Shown here in pieces: positions 20,098 through 28,500 of a DNA stretch of 64,000 bases (the stretch's first letter is position 1; each line of letters opens with the position of its first letter). A program made the translations under genes and the position numbers. The stretch comes from Demequina rhizosphaerae (GTDB taxonomy: Bacteria; Actinomycetota; Actinomycetes; Actinomycetales; Demequinaceae). The stretch covers positions 124,001-188,000 of the forward strand of contig NZ_BBMC01000003.1 in assembly GCF_000971255.1 (NCBI RefSeq). Reading direction: 5' to 3'. The notes under the pieces are model-generated. The model was not told the origin of the DNA, did not search any database, and worked only from the letters and a program-made list of their open reading frames with translations.

Positions 20098-21891
20098 TCA
20101 GCGCGGTGCGGGCGCGTACAGCGCCTCGACGTCCTCCGCGAAGTCGCGCAGCACCTGGGCGCGCTTGAGCTTGAGCGACGGCGTGAGGTAGCCGTTGTCC
20201 ACCGTGAAGTCGTCCGCGAGGATCTCCCACTTGCGGATCGACTCGGCGCGCGACACGGCGCCGTTCGCCCTGCTCACCGCCTTCTCGAGGTGCTCGTGCA
20301 CCACCGGGTCGACCGCCGCCTCGGCGGGGGTCATCTCGGGCAGGCCGTGGGCCTTGAGCCAGCCGGGCAGCGCCTCCGCGTCGAGGGTGAGGAGCGCGCC
20401 GATGAAGGGCTTGCCGTCGCCGACGACGACGCACTGGCTCACGAGCGCGTAGCCGCGCAAGCGGTCCTCGAGGACGGCGGGGGCGACGTTCTTGCCGCCC
20501 GCGGTCACGATGATCTCCTTCTTGCGGCCGGTGATGTAGAGGTAGCCCTCGTCGTCGAGCCGGCCGATGTCGCCGGTGTGGAACCAGCCGCCCTCCATGG
20601 CCTGCGCGGTCGCCTCGGCGTTGCGGTGGTAGCCGGCGAAGAGCATGTCGCCGCGCATGAGGATCTCGCCGTCGTCGGCGATCTCCACCTCGAAGCCGGG
20701 AAGCGCGGGACCCACGGAGCCGATCTTCGACAGGCGCGTGCGGTTGACGTGCGACGCGGCGGTCACCTCGGTGAGCCCGTAGCCCTCGAGCACCTGCAGT
20801 CCGAGGCCGTTGTAGAAGTGGCCCAGGCGGTCGCCCAGCGGCGCGGAGCCCGAGATCGCGTGGCGCGCGCGGCCGCCCAGGACCTCGCGGATCTTCGACA
20901 GCACGAGGCGGTCCGCGACGCCGTGGCGGAGCTTGAGCGCGAGCGACGGGCCGCCCGGCGTGGCGAGCGCCTTCGAGTAGTCGATCGACTGCTTCGCGGC
21001 CCACCGGAAGATCTTCACCTTGCCGCCCGCGGCGGCCTTCTGCTCGGCCGAGTTGTAGACCTTCTCGAACACGCGCGGCACCGCGAGGATGAGCGTGGGC
21101 TGGAAGCTCGCGAAGTACGGCACCAGCTTCCGGGAGTCCGGGCAGTAGCCGATGACGGTGCCCGAGGCGAGCAGCACCACCTCGACGAGGCGGGCGAGCG
21201 AGTGCGCGAGCGTGAGGAACAGCACGGTGCTGGCGCCGTCGAAGAGGAGGACGTCGTCGAGCTCCTCCTGGATGCCGTAGGTGTGCCGCACGAAGTTGAG
21301 GTGGGTGAGGACCGCGCCCTTGGGACGGCCCGTGGTGCCCGAGGTGTAGACGATCGTGGCGGGGGAGTCGAGCGTCGCGAGGCCCGCGCGCTCCGCCACG
21401 ACCGAGTCGGGGATCCCGGCGCCCGCGTCCCGCAGCGCGTCCATGCAGCCGTCGTCGATCACGAGGATGTCGCGCAGCGGGCTCTCGGGGTCCTGCGCGA
21501 CCTGGCGCGCGAGCGCGGCGTGCGCCTCGGTCTCGACCACGAGCACCGCGATGTCGGCGTCCGAGGTGATCCAGTCGATCTGCGAGGCCGAGGACGTGTC
21601 GTAGATGGGGACCGGGAGCGCGCCCGCGGTCCAGATCGCGACGTCGAGGATCGACCACTCGATGCGCGTGCGGGCCATGATTCCCACGCTCTGCCCGGGC
21701 TGGACGCCGCGAGCGATGAGGCCCTTGGCGGTGGCGTCGACCATCGCCTGCGCCTCGGCGCCGGTGACGTCGATCCAGCGGTCCTGGTCGTCCGCGTAGC
21801 GCATCACCACGCGGTCGGCGCGCTCCCGCCAGCCGGCGGCGATGAGGGCCACGATGTTCGGGGCGTAGTCGGCACGATCGGGCTGGCTCAT
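20098..21891 (-). CDS. Long-chain acyl-CoA synthetase (AMP-binding)
   Basis: 597 residues, the size of bacterial FadD15-type long-chain fatty-acid:CoA ligases. The AMP-binding signature is VYTSGTTGRPKGAVLTH (about 185-200). Further motifs are GYGLTEVTAAS, GEILMRGDMLFAGYH, WFHTGDIGRLDDEGYLYITGRKKEII (core TGRKKEII) and the C-terminal acceptor lysine region. It activates fatty acids for lipid synthesis or degradation. The ATG at 21891 is preferred; a further in-frame ATG lies at 21906. It is divergent from the ROK kinase gene. Confidence 0.93.
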   Translation of the reverse strand: MSQPDRADYAPNIVALIAAGWRERADRVVMRYADDQDRWIDVTGAEAQAMVDATAKGLIARGVQPGQSVGIMARTRIEWSILDVAIWTAGALPVPIYDTSSASQIDWITSDADIAVLVVETEAHAALARQVAQDPESPLRDILVIDDGCMDALRDAGAGIPDSVVAERAGLATLDSPATIVYTSGTTGRPKGAVLTHLNFVRHTYGIQEELDDVLLFDGASTVLFLTLAHSLARLVEVVLLASGTVIGYCPDSRKLVPYFASFQPTLILAVPRVFEKVYNSAEQKAAAGGKVKIFRWAAKQSIDYSKALATPGGPSLALKLRHGVADRLVLSKIREVLGGRARHAISGSAPLGDRLGHFYNGLGLQVLEGYGLTEVTAASHVNRTRLSKIGSVGPALPGFEVEIADDGEILMRGDMLFAGYHRNAEATAQAMEGGWFHTGDIGRLDDEGYLYITGRKKEIIVTAGGKNVAPAVLEDRLRGYALVSQCVVVGDGKPFIGALLTLDAEALPGWLKAHGLPEMTPAEAAVDPVVHEHLEKAVSRANGAVSRAESIRKWEILADDFTVDNGYLTPSLKLKRAQVLRDFAEDVEALYAPAPR

Positions 21892-21976
21892 CCTTGGGAC
21901 TCCCATGGCGGTAGCGGGTACGTCACAGACGATAGCCTTGACGCAGACCCCAGGACACTTCGGAGGGCAACGAAGC

Positions 21977-22939
21977 ATGCATGCAATCGGCGTAGACATC
22001 GGCGGCACCAAGATCGCCGTCGGTGTGGTCGACGAGGACGGCGCCATCATCGCCAAGACGAAGCGCAAGACGAAGCCGCAGGATCCCGCGAGCATCGACG
22101 GCGCGATCGCGGACGCCGTGGCCGAGCTCGCGGTGGAGCACGAGTTCCACGCGGTGGGCCTCGCGGCCGCCGGCTTCGTGTCGTCGGACCAGGAGCACGT
22201 GCTCTTCGCGCCCAACATCGCGTGGCGCGACTACGCGCTCGCGGAGAACGTCAGCCGCCTCCTCGGACGCGACGACATCGCGGTCGTGGTGGAGAACGAT
22301 GCGAACGCGGCCGGGTGGGCCGAGTTCGCCTTCGGCGCGGCGCGCGACGTCTCGCACATGGCGCTGCTCACCATCGGCACCGGGCTCGGCGCCGCGCTCG
22401 TGGTCGACGGCAAGCTCGTGCGCGGCGCGTACGGCTTCGCGGCCGAGCTCGGCCACCTCCGCGTCGTGCCCGGCGGGCACCCGTGCGGCTGCGGCCTGCG
22501 CGGCTGCTGGGAGCAGTACGCCTCCGGCTCGGCGCTCACCCGCGAGGCGCGCCGCGCCGCGCTCGAGCGGCCGGTGCGTGCCGCGCGCCTGCTCGAGCTC
22601 GCCGGCGGCAACGCGATCGACATCCACGGTCCGCAGGTCACCGAGGCGGCCATGGAGGGCGACGAGCTCGGCATCGAGCTGCTCGCGGACCTGGGCCGCT
22701 GGATCGGCGAGGGCTCCGCGTCGCTGGCGGCTGCCCTCGACCCCGAGCTGTTCGTCATCGGCGGCGGCGTCGTCGCGGCCGGCGACCTCCTGCTGCACCC
22801 CGCCCGCGAGGCGTTCGAGGACAACCTCCCCGCGCGCGGCCACCGCCCCATCGTCCCCATCGTGCCTGCGCAGATGGGCAACGATGCCGGCATCGTCGGC
22901 GCCGCCGACCTCGCCCGAATCGCCGCCGCGAACCGCTAG
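21977..22939 (+). CDS. ROK-family glucokinase
   Basis: 320 residues. The ATP-binding motif is DIGGTKIAVGVVD at the N-terminus. The substrate site includes ENDANAAGWAEF, and GTGLGAALVVDG is present. The zinc-binding ROK motif is GHPCGCGLRGCWEQYASG (core CGCGLRGCWE). It phosphorylates glucose with ATP. CGGAGGG stands nine bases before the ATG. It begins a run with plsC, PPi-PFK and DAHP synthase; the first pair is six bases apart. Confidence 0.93.
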   Translation: MHAIGVDIGGTKIAVGVVDEDGAIIAKTKRKTKPQDPASIDGAIADAVAELAVEHEFHAVGLAAAGFVSSDQEHVLFAPNIAWRDYALAENVSRLLGRDDIAVVVENDANAAGWAEFAFGAARDVSHMALLTIGTGLGAALVVDGKLVRGAYGFAAELGHLRVVPGGHPCGCGLRGCWEQYASGSALTREARRAALERPVRAARLLELAGGNAIDIHGPQVTEAAMEGDELGIELLADLGRWIGEGSASLAAALDPELFVIGGGVVAAGDLLLHPAREAFEDNLPARGHRPIVPIVPAQMGNDAGIVGAADLARIAAANR

Positions 22940-22945
22940 GACACC

Positions 22946-23659
22946 ATGAGCGACACGTACTACCGCCTCTTCAAGCACGTCCTGCTCGGCCCGGCCCTCA
23001 AGGGCGTGTACAAGCCGTCGGTCGAAGGGGAGGAGCACATCCCGGAGACCGGCGGCGCGATCCTCGCGTCCAACCACCTGTCCTTCTCGGACTCGGTGTT
23101 CCTGCCGGTCGTCATCGCCCGCAAGGTGGTGTTCCTCGGCAAGGAGGAGTACTTCACGGGCAAGGGCCCCAAGGGCTACGCGACCAAGGCGTTCATGGAG
23201 GGCGTGGGCACCATCCCCGTCCACCGTGGCGGCGGACGCGCCTCCGAGGCGGCCCTCCGGACGGGACTCCAGGTGGTGCAGGGCGGCGAGCTGCTCGGCA
23301 TCTACCCCGAGGGCACGCGCAGCCCCGACGGCCGCCTCTACCGCGGCAAGACGGGCGTCGCGCGCCTCGCGATCGAGTCGGGCGCGCCGGTGATCCCGGT
23401 CGCGATGATCGACACCCACATCGCCCAGCCCATCGGCCAGAAGGTGCCCAAGCGGCACCCGATCGGCGTGAAGATCGGCGCGCCCATCGACCTCGCCGAG
23501 TTCGCCGGGCGCCAGGACGACCGCGCCGCGCTGCGCGAGGCGACCGACCGGATCATGGCCGCGATCGCCGAGCTCTCGGGCCAGGAGTACGTCGACCGCG
23601 ACGCCGGCCTGGTCAAGCGCGAGCTCGCCAAGGAGCAGGACCCGGAGGCGGGGGCGTAG
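22946..23659 (+). CDS. plsC: 1-acylglycerol-3-phosphate acyltransferase
   Basis: 237 residues with the PlsC acyltransferase motifs: NHLSFSD (the HX4D catalytic pair), a GTIPVHRGGG block II, YPEGTRSPDG (block III) and VIPVAM (block IV). It adds the second acyl chain to form phosphatidic acid at the inner face of the membrane. It starts six bases after the kinase stop, so the two form an operon. Confidence 0.93.
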   Translation: MSDTYYRLFKHVLLGPALKGVYKPSVEGEEHIPETGGAILASNHLSFSDSVFLPVVIARKVVFLGKEEYFTGKGPKGYATKAFMEGVGTIPVHRGGGRASEAALRTGLQVVQGGELLGIYPEGTRSPDGRLYRGKTGVARLAIESGAPVIPVAMIDTHIAQPIGQKVPKRHPIGVKIGAPIDLAEFAGRQDDRAALREATDRIMAAIAELSGQEYVDRDAGLVKRELAKEQDPEAGA

Positions 23660-23696
23660 GCCTCCCGTCCCGGTGCCGCGCGCATCGGCGCGCGCC

Positions 23697-23702
23697 TAGA
23701 AT
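23697..23702 (+). promoter_or_regulatory. -10 element (TAGAAT) of the phosphofructokinase operon
   Basis: TAGAAT stands 39 bases before the ATG at 23742, so this mRNA would have a leader of about 33 bases containing AAAGG. Confidence 0.55.
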
Positions 23703-23741
23703 GACCACGAAATCCGCAAGTCAAACGACGAAAGGTCCGTC

Positions 23742-24941
23742 ATGTCGGTTCGCCGCGTTGCCCTCCTGACCGCAGGTGGGTTCGCTCCCTGCCTCTCCTC
23801 CGCCGTGGGTGGCCTGATCGAGCGCTACACCGAGATCGCCCCCGAGGTTGAGATCATCGCCTACGAGCACGGCTACTGGGGCCTGCTGCTCGGCAAGAAG
23901 ACCGTCATCGACGAGGACGTCCGCAAGAACGCGGGCCTGCTCCACGAGTTCGGCGGCTCGCCCATCGGCAACTCGCGCGTCAAGCTCACCAACGTCGCCG
24001 ACTGCGTCAAGCGCGGCCTCGTCGAGGAGGGCCAGGACCCGCTGAAGGTCGCGGCCGAGCAGCTCAAGGCCGACGGCGTCGACGTCCTCCACACCATCGG
24101 CGGCGACGACACCAACACCACGGCCGCCGACCTCGCCGCATACCTCGCGGAGAACGGCTACGGCCTCACCGTCGTGGGTCTGCCCAAGACCATCGACAAC
24201 GACGTGGTGCCGATCCGCCAGTCGCTCGGCGCGTGGACCGCCGCCGAGGAGGCCGCGAAGTTCGGCCGCAACATCATCGGCGAGCACCGCTCGGGCCCGC
24301 GCATGCTCATCGTGCACGAGGTCATGGGCCGCGCGTGCGGCTGGCTCACCGCCGCCGCCGCGATGAAGTACCGCAAGGACCTCGAGACCCGCGAGTTCCT
24401 GCCCGGCATCGGCCTCACCAAGGAGCGCTGGGACATCCACGCGGTCTACGTGCCCGAGCAGAAGATCGACCTCGACGCCGAGGCGGCGCGCCTGCGCGGC
24501 GTCATGGACGAGATCGGCAACGTCAACATCTTCCTGTCCGAGGGTGCTGGCGTGCCCGAGATCATCGCGGAGATGGAGGCCTCGGGCCAGGAGGTCAAGC
24601 GCGACCCCTTCGGCCACGTGCGCCTCGACGAGATCAACCCCGGCCAGTGGTTCGCGAAGCAGTTCGCGGAGAAGCTCGGCGCGGAGAAGGTCATGGTCCA
24701 GAAGTCGGGCTACTTCTCGCGTGCCGCGGCCGCGAACCCCGAGGACCTGCGCCTCATCAAGTCGATGACCGACTACGCGGTCGAGTGCGCCCTGCGCGGC
24801 GAGCCCGGCGTCATCGGCCACGACGAGGAGGACGGCGACCGCCTCAAGGCGATCCCGTTCCCGCGCATCGCGGGTCACAAGCCCTTCGACACCTCCACCC
24901 CGTGGTACGTCGAGACCCTCGAGGCGATCGGGCAGGCGTAA
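23742..24941 (+). CDS. Pyrophosphate-dependent 6-phosphofructokinase
   Basis: 399 residues. The phosphoryl-donor region reads TIGGDDTNTTA and the substrate region reads PKTIDND. The Asp in GGDD and the Lys of PKTIDND are the marks of PPi-dependent PFK; ATP enzymes have GGDGS and a Gly. It interconverts fructose 6-phosphate and fructose 1,6-bisphosphate reversibly. The DAHP synthase gene follows after four bases, in one operon. Codon use is strongly biased toward G/C endings, as expected for high expression. Confidence 0.93.
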   Translation: MSVRRVALLTAGGFAPCLSSAVGGLIERYTEIAPEVEIIAYEHGYWGLLLGKKTVIDEDVRKNAGLLHEFGGSPIGNSRVKLTNVADCVKRGLVEEGQDPLKVAAEQLKADGVDVLHTIGGDDTNTTAADLAAYLAENGYGLTVVGLPKTIDNDVVPIRQSLGAWTAAEEAAKFGRNIIGEHRSGPRMLIVHEVMGRACGWLTAAAAMKYRKDLETREFLPGIGLTKERWDIHAVYVPEQKIDLDAEAARLRGVMDEIGNVNIFLSEGAGVPEIIAEMEASGQEVKRDPFGHVRLDEINPGQWFAKQFAEKLGAEKVMVQKSGYFSRAAAANPEDLRLIKSMTDYAVECALRGEPGVIGHDEEDGDRLKAIPFPRIAGHKPFDTSTPWYVETLEAIGQA

Positions 24942-24945
24942 TCAC

Positions 24946-26328
24946 ATGACCGAGGCTGCCCTGGCGGCGGCGGGCGTCGACTCGTACCTCTCCAAGGAGG
25001 CGAGGCAGCAGCCGCAGTGGCCCGACGCCGCTGCGCTGCGACGCGCGACCGACCGTCTCACGCAGGTCCCCCCTCTGGTGTTCGCGGGCGAGGCGGACCG
25101 GCTGCGCGCGCAGCTGGCCGCCGCGTCCCGCGGTGACGCCTTCGTCCTCCAGGGCGGCGACTGCGCCGAGATCTTCGCGGAGGCCACGGCCGACCGCATC
25201 CGCAACAAGATCAAGACCATCCTGCAGATGGCCGTCATCCTCACGTACGGCGCCTCGACGCCGGTGGTGAAGATCGGCCGCATGGCGGGCCAGTACGCGA
25301 AGCCGCGCTCGTCGGACACGGAGACCCGTGACGGCGTGACGCTGCCCGTGTACCGCGGCGACATCGTCAACTCCTCCGGATTCACGGAGGAGGAGCGGAT
25401 CCCGAACCCGGAGCGCCTGCTCGACGCGTACCACGTGTCCGCGTCGACGCTGAACCTCATCCGCGCGTTCACCCAGGGCGGCTTCGCGGACCTGCGCCGC
25501 GTCCACCAGTGGAACAAGGGCTTCTCCGCGAACCCCGCGTACGCCAAGTACGAGCAGTTCGCCTCGGAGATCGACCGCGCGGTCCGCTTCATGGCGGCCG
25601 CGGGGGGCGACTTCGACGCGCTCAAGACGGTGGAGCTGTTCTCGAGCCACGAGGCGCTGCTGCTCGACTACGAGCGGGCGCTCACGCGCATCGACTCGCG
25701 GTCGGGCCTCGCATACGACTGCTCGGCCCACTTCCTGTGGATCGGGGAGCGCACCCGCCAGCTCGACGGCGCGCACGTCGAGTTCCTGTCGAAGGTGCAC
25801 AACCCGCTCGCGGTGAAGCTCGGCCCGACCGCCACGACCGCGGACGCGGTCGCGCTCGCCGAGCGCCTCAACCCGGACAACGTCGCCGGACGCCTCACGT
25901 TCGTCGCCCGCATGGGCGCGGACAAGGTCCGCGACGCGCTGCCCGGCATCGTCGAGGGCGTGCGGGACTCGGGCGTCACCGTCACGTGGCTCACCGACCC
26001 CATGCACGGCAACACCTTCACGTCGGACTCGGGCTACAAGACCCGCAAGTTCGACACGATCCTCGACGAGGTCACCGGCTTCTTCGAGGTGCACGAGGCG
26101 CTGGGCACCGTCCCGGGCGGCCTGCACGTCGAGCTCACGGGCGACGACGTCACCGAGGTCCTCGGCGGCACCGAGAAGATCGACGACGAGGGCCTGGCCC
26201 GGCGCTACGAGACCAAGGTCGACCCGCGCCTCAACCACCAGCAGTCGCTGGAGATGGCGTTCCTCGTGGCCGACCTGCTCGCGCGTCACAACGCGCGCAG
26301 GCCGCAGGAGGCCGACGAGCTCGGGTAG
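24946..26328 (+). CDS. Class II (plant-type) DAHP synthase
   Basis: 460 residues of normal length for the class II 3-deoxy-D-arabino-heptulosonate 7-phosphate synthases. Motifs are LQGGDCAEIF (metal-binding Cys), VKIGRMAGQYAKPRS, HFLWIGERTRQLDGAHVEF (core WIGERTRQ), VKLGPTA, WLTDPMHGNT and the C-terminal metal ligands. It catalyses the first step of aromatic amino-acid synthesis. The location directly after PPi-PFK couples glycolysis to the shikimate pathway. A strong terminator follows the stop. Confidence 0.96.
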   Translation: MTEAALAAAGVDSYLSKEARQQPQWPDAAALRRATDRLTQVPPLVFAGEADRLRAQLAAASRGDAFVLQGGDCAEIFAEATADRIRNKIKTILQMAVILTYGASTPVVKIGRMAGQYAKPRSSDTETRDGVTLPVYRGDIVNSSGFTEEERIPNPERLLDAYHVSASTLNLIRAFTQGGFADLRRVHQWNKGFSANPAYAKYEQFASEIDRAVRFMAAAGGDFDALKTVELFSSHEALLLDYERALTRIDSRSGLAYDCSAHFLWIGERTRQLDGAHVEFLSKVHNPLAVKLGPTATTADAVALAERLNPDNVAGRLTFVARMGADKVRDALPGIVEGVRDSGVTVTWLTDPMHGNTFTSDSGYKTRKFDTILDEVTGFFEVHEALGTVPGGLHVELTGDDVTEVLGGTEKIDDEGLARRYETKVDPRLNHQQSLEMAFLVADLLARHNARRPQEADELG

Positions 26329-26345
26329 CCGACGCATCGTCCACG

Positions 26346-26377
26346 ACGCCCCGTCCCGGTCCGCCGGGGCGGGGCGT
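26346..26377 (+). terminator. Terminator after DAHP synthase
   Basis: A 14-bp stem with one G-T pair (26346-26359 with 26364-26377) and a four-base loop. It begins three bases after GCATCGTCC (26334-26342), which itself lies five bases after the stop. Confidence 0.85.
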
Positions 26378-26442
26378 TCCGCTTGCCCGTGCGGTCCCGG
26401 CGCACGAGCCCGGTCGGACGAGGGGAGGGACGATGCGGGGGA

Positions 26443-28401
26443 TCAGTTGTAGACGAGGACGAGCGAGGTGTCCTGCTCGACCTGCGCGCCCGGGACGAGC
26501 GACTGGTCCACGATCGACCCCTTCGAGCTCCACGGCCACTTGGGGTAGAGGCTGACCTTGAGGTTGTCGTCCTTGGCGGCCTTCTCGGCGTCCTTGACGT
26601 CCATGCCGACGTAGTCGCCCACGGTCACGAGCGGCGGGCCGTCGGAGACCGTGATGGTGATGGAGTCGAGGCGGTTGCCGGCGGTGCCCGCCTCGGGGCT
26701 CTGCTGGAAGACCTCGCCCTCGGGGGCCTCGGAGGTGCGGGCGTGCTCGACGCCCACGTTGAGCCCGTACTCGTCCTCGAGGAGCGCGGTCGCCTCCTCC
26801 TCGCTCATCCCGCTGACGTCGGGGAACTCGATGGGCTCGGGCCCCGCGGACACGACCAGCGACACGGGCGTGTCGTGCCGGACGGTCTCGCCGGCCTTGG
26901 GGGAGATCGACATCACCTGGCCCTCGGGCACGGTGTCCGAGTACTTCGTGGTGACCTCGCCCAGCGGCAGCTCGAGCTCCGCGAGGCGTTCCTCGGCGGC
27001 GTCCTGCGAGCGGCCGACGAGCTTGGGCACGTCCGTCATGCGGGGGCCCTTGGACACGGTGATGCCGACGGTCCCGCCCTCGAGGATGCGCGCCTGCGCG
27101 TTCGGGTCCGTGGTGATGACGATGCCCTCGGCCACCTCGTCGTCGAAGACGCGGGTGACGTCCGGCACCAGGCCGGCGCCCTCGAGGATGGTCGTCGCGT
27201 TGGCCTCGGTCTCGTCGACCACCGACGGCACGGTCGTGTACGCGCCCGGGCCGATCGAGTTGTACCACCAGAAGCCGCCGCCGCCGAGGACGAGCACGGC
27301 GATGAGGATCGCCGCGATCCACCAGCCGGCGCGGCGGTCGGTGCGGGCGGGCTCCTTGGCCTCGGGGTCGTCGTCGGGGAGGGCCTCGAGCTCGGCGCCG
27401 ACGGAGGGGAAGGGGTGGCCCAGGCCGATGGGGAGCGCCACGGTGGCGCCCGCGGGCGTGGCCGCGAGGACCGCGGTCGCGTCGGAGTCGCGCAGTGCCG
27501 CGGTCGACCCGGACGGCGGGTCGGCGCGGCGGTCGAGCGTGGGGTCGTCGAGCATCGTGAGCGTGCGGCGGACGTGCTGCAGCGCCTCGCCCGCGTCCTG
27601 CGGGCGCGCGGCGGGCTCGCGCGCGGTGAGCGCGCCGACCAGCTCGTCGATCTCGGCGGGGAGCCACGCGACGGCGCTCGACGGCGGCGGCACGTCCTCG
27701 TGGACGTGCTTGGTCGCGACCTGGATCGCGGTGGCGCCGGTGTGCGGCTGGCGGCCCGTCACCATCTCGTACAGCAGGACGCCGGCCGCGTAGACGTCGG
27801 TGCGGGCATCGGACACGCCGCTCGTGATGAGCTCGGGGCCAAGGTACGCGACGGTGCCGAGGATGGTGCCGGACGTGCTCGAGGTCACCTCGGTGACGGC
27901 GCGCGCGAGCCCGAAGTCGGCGACGCGGGGGCGGCCCTCGCCGTCGATGAGGACGTTCTCCGGCTTGACGTCCTGGTGGACGAGGCCCTGGCGGTGCGCG
28001 GAGGCGAGCGCGTCGAGCACCTGCTCGAGCGTGGTGAGCGCCTCGCGCAGCGACATCGGGCCGTCGAGCTCGAGGCGTTCGCGCAGGTTCACCCCGTCCA
28101 CGAACTCCATCGTGAGGTACGAGACGTCCTCGTCGATTCCCTGGTCGTAGACCCGCACCACCCCGGGGTGCGTGAGGCGCGCGGCGGCCTTGGCCTCGCG
28201 CCGGAAGCGCGCCACGAACTCGCGCGAGTTCGGGTCGACCTCGAGGTGCGGGTGCATCACCTTGAGCGCGACATCCCTCTCGAGGCGGCGGTCGAAGGCG
28301 AGGTACACCGTCGCCATGCCACCCGCCGCGATGCGCTCGCGCACCTCGTAGCGGCCGTCGATGACGCGGCCGAGGAGCGGGTCGGTGAGGGTGTCGGACA
28401 C
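26443..28401 (-). CDS. PASTA-domain Ser/Thr protein kinase (PknL/PknB-like) with HQD catalytic motif
   Basis: 652 residues. The kinase domain (about 16-275) has the glycine loop AAGGMATVY, Lys47 (VALKVM), DFG at 162-164 and a Ser/Thr-rich activation loop. The catalytic loop reads VHQDVKPEN, so Arg of HRD is Gln143. A linker of about 85 residues and one membrane helix (about 360-382) follow, then four extracellular PASTA repeats that would bind muropeptides. The neighbours (LysM transglycosylase, Rv2175c-like protein, polyprenyl synthase) match the mycobacterial pknL region. The GTG at 28401 is chosen because TAGAAT stands seven bases upstream; an ATG at 28410 overlaps that element. Confidence 0.92.
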   Translation of the reverse strand: MSDTLTDPLLGRVIDGRYEVRERIAAGGMATVYLAFDRRLERDVALKVMHPHLEVDPNSREFVARFRREAKAAARLTHPGVVRVYDQGIDEDVSYLTMEFVDGVNLRERLELDGPMSLREALTTLEQVLDALASAHRQGLVHQDVKPENVLIDGEGRPRVADFGLARAVTEVTSSTSGTILGTVAYLGPELITSGVSDARTDVYAAGVLLYEMVTGRQPHTGATAIQVATKHVHEDVPPPSSAVAWLPAEIDELVGALTAREPAARPQDAGEALQHVRRTLTMLDDPTLDRRADPPSGSTAALRDSDATAVLAATPAGATVALPIGLGHPFPSVGAELEALPDDDPEAKEPARTDRRAGWWIAAILIAVLVLGGGGFWWYNSIGPGAYTTVPSVVDETEANATTILEGAGLVPDVTRVFDDEVAEGIVITTDPNAQARILEGGTVGITVSKGPRMTDVPKLVGRSQDAAEERLAELELPLGEVTTKYSDTVPEGQVMSISPKAGETVRHDTPVSLVVSAGPEPIEFPDVSGMSEEEATALLEDEYGLNVGVEHARTSEAPEGEVFQQSPEAGTAGNRLDSITITVSDGPPLVTVGDYVGMDVKDAEKAAKDDNLKVSLYPKWPWSSKGSIVDQSLVPGAQVEQDTSLVLVYN

Positions 28402-28408
28402 GGGGTTC

Positions 28409-28414
28409 ATTCTA
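28409..28414 (-). promoter_or_regulatory. -10 element (TAGAAT) of the leaderless kinase mRNA
   Basis: TAGAAT on the minus strand, seven bases before GTG 28401. It overlaps the alternative ATG, which argues for the GTG. Confidence 0.55.
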
Positions 28415-28449
28415 GGCGGCGCGGCTGGGAGCTCCGACGGTCCGCGGAC

Positions 28450-28485
28450 GGCGCGCCGCACCGGCGGCGGACGATGCGGCGCGCC
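28450..28485 (-). terminator. Terminator after the LysM transglycosylase gene
   Basis: A perfect 11-bp stem (28450-28460 with 28475-28485) with a 14-base loop, 15 bases beyond the stop. GGACGATGC (28469-28477) forms part of the loop and stem. Confidence 0.7.
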
Positions 28486-28500
28486 CATGGTCGGGTCGGG

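Noticed and set aside
19150-23769. A 1539-codon open frame on the plus strand
   Set aside because: It is antisense to the FAD oxidoreductase, the PVGARFPR gene and the acyl-CoA synthetase, and shifted against the kinase; its composition is the Arg/Ala/Gly pattern of shadow frames in G+C-rich DNA.
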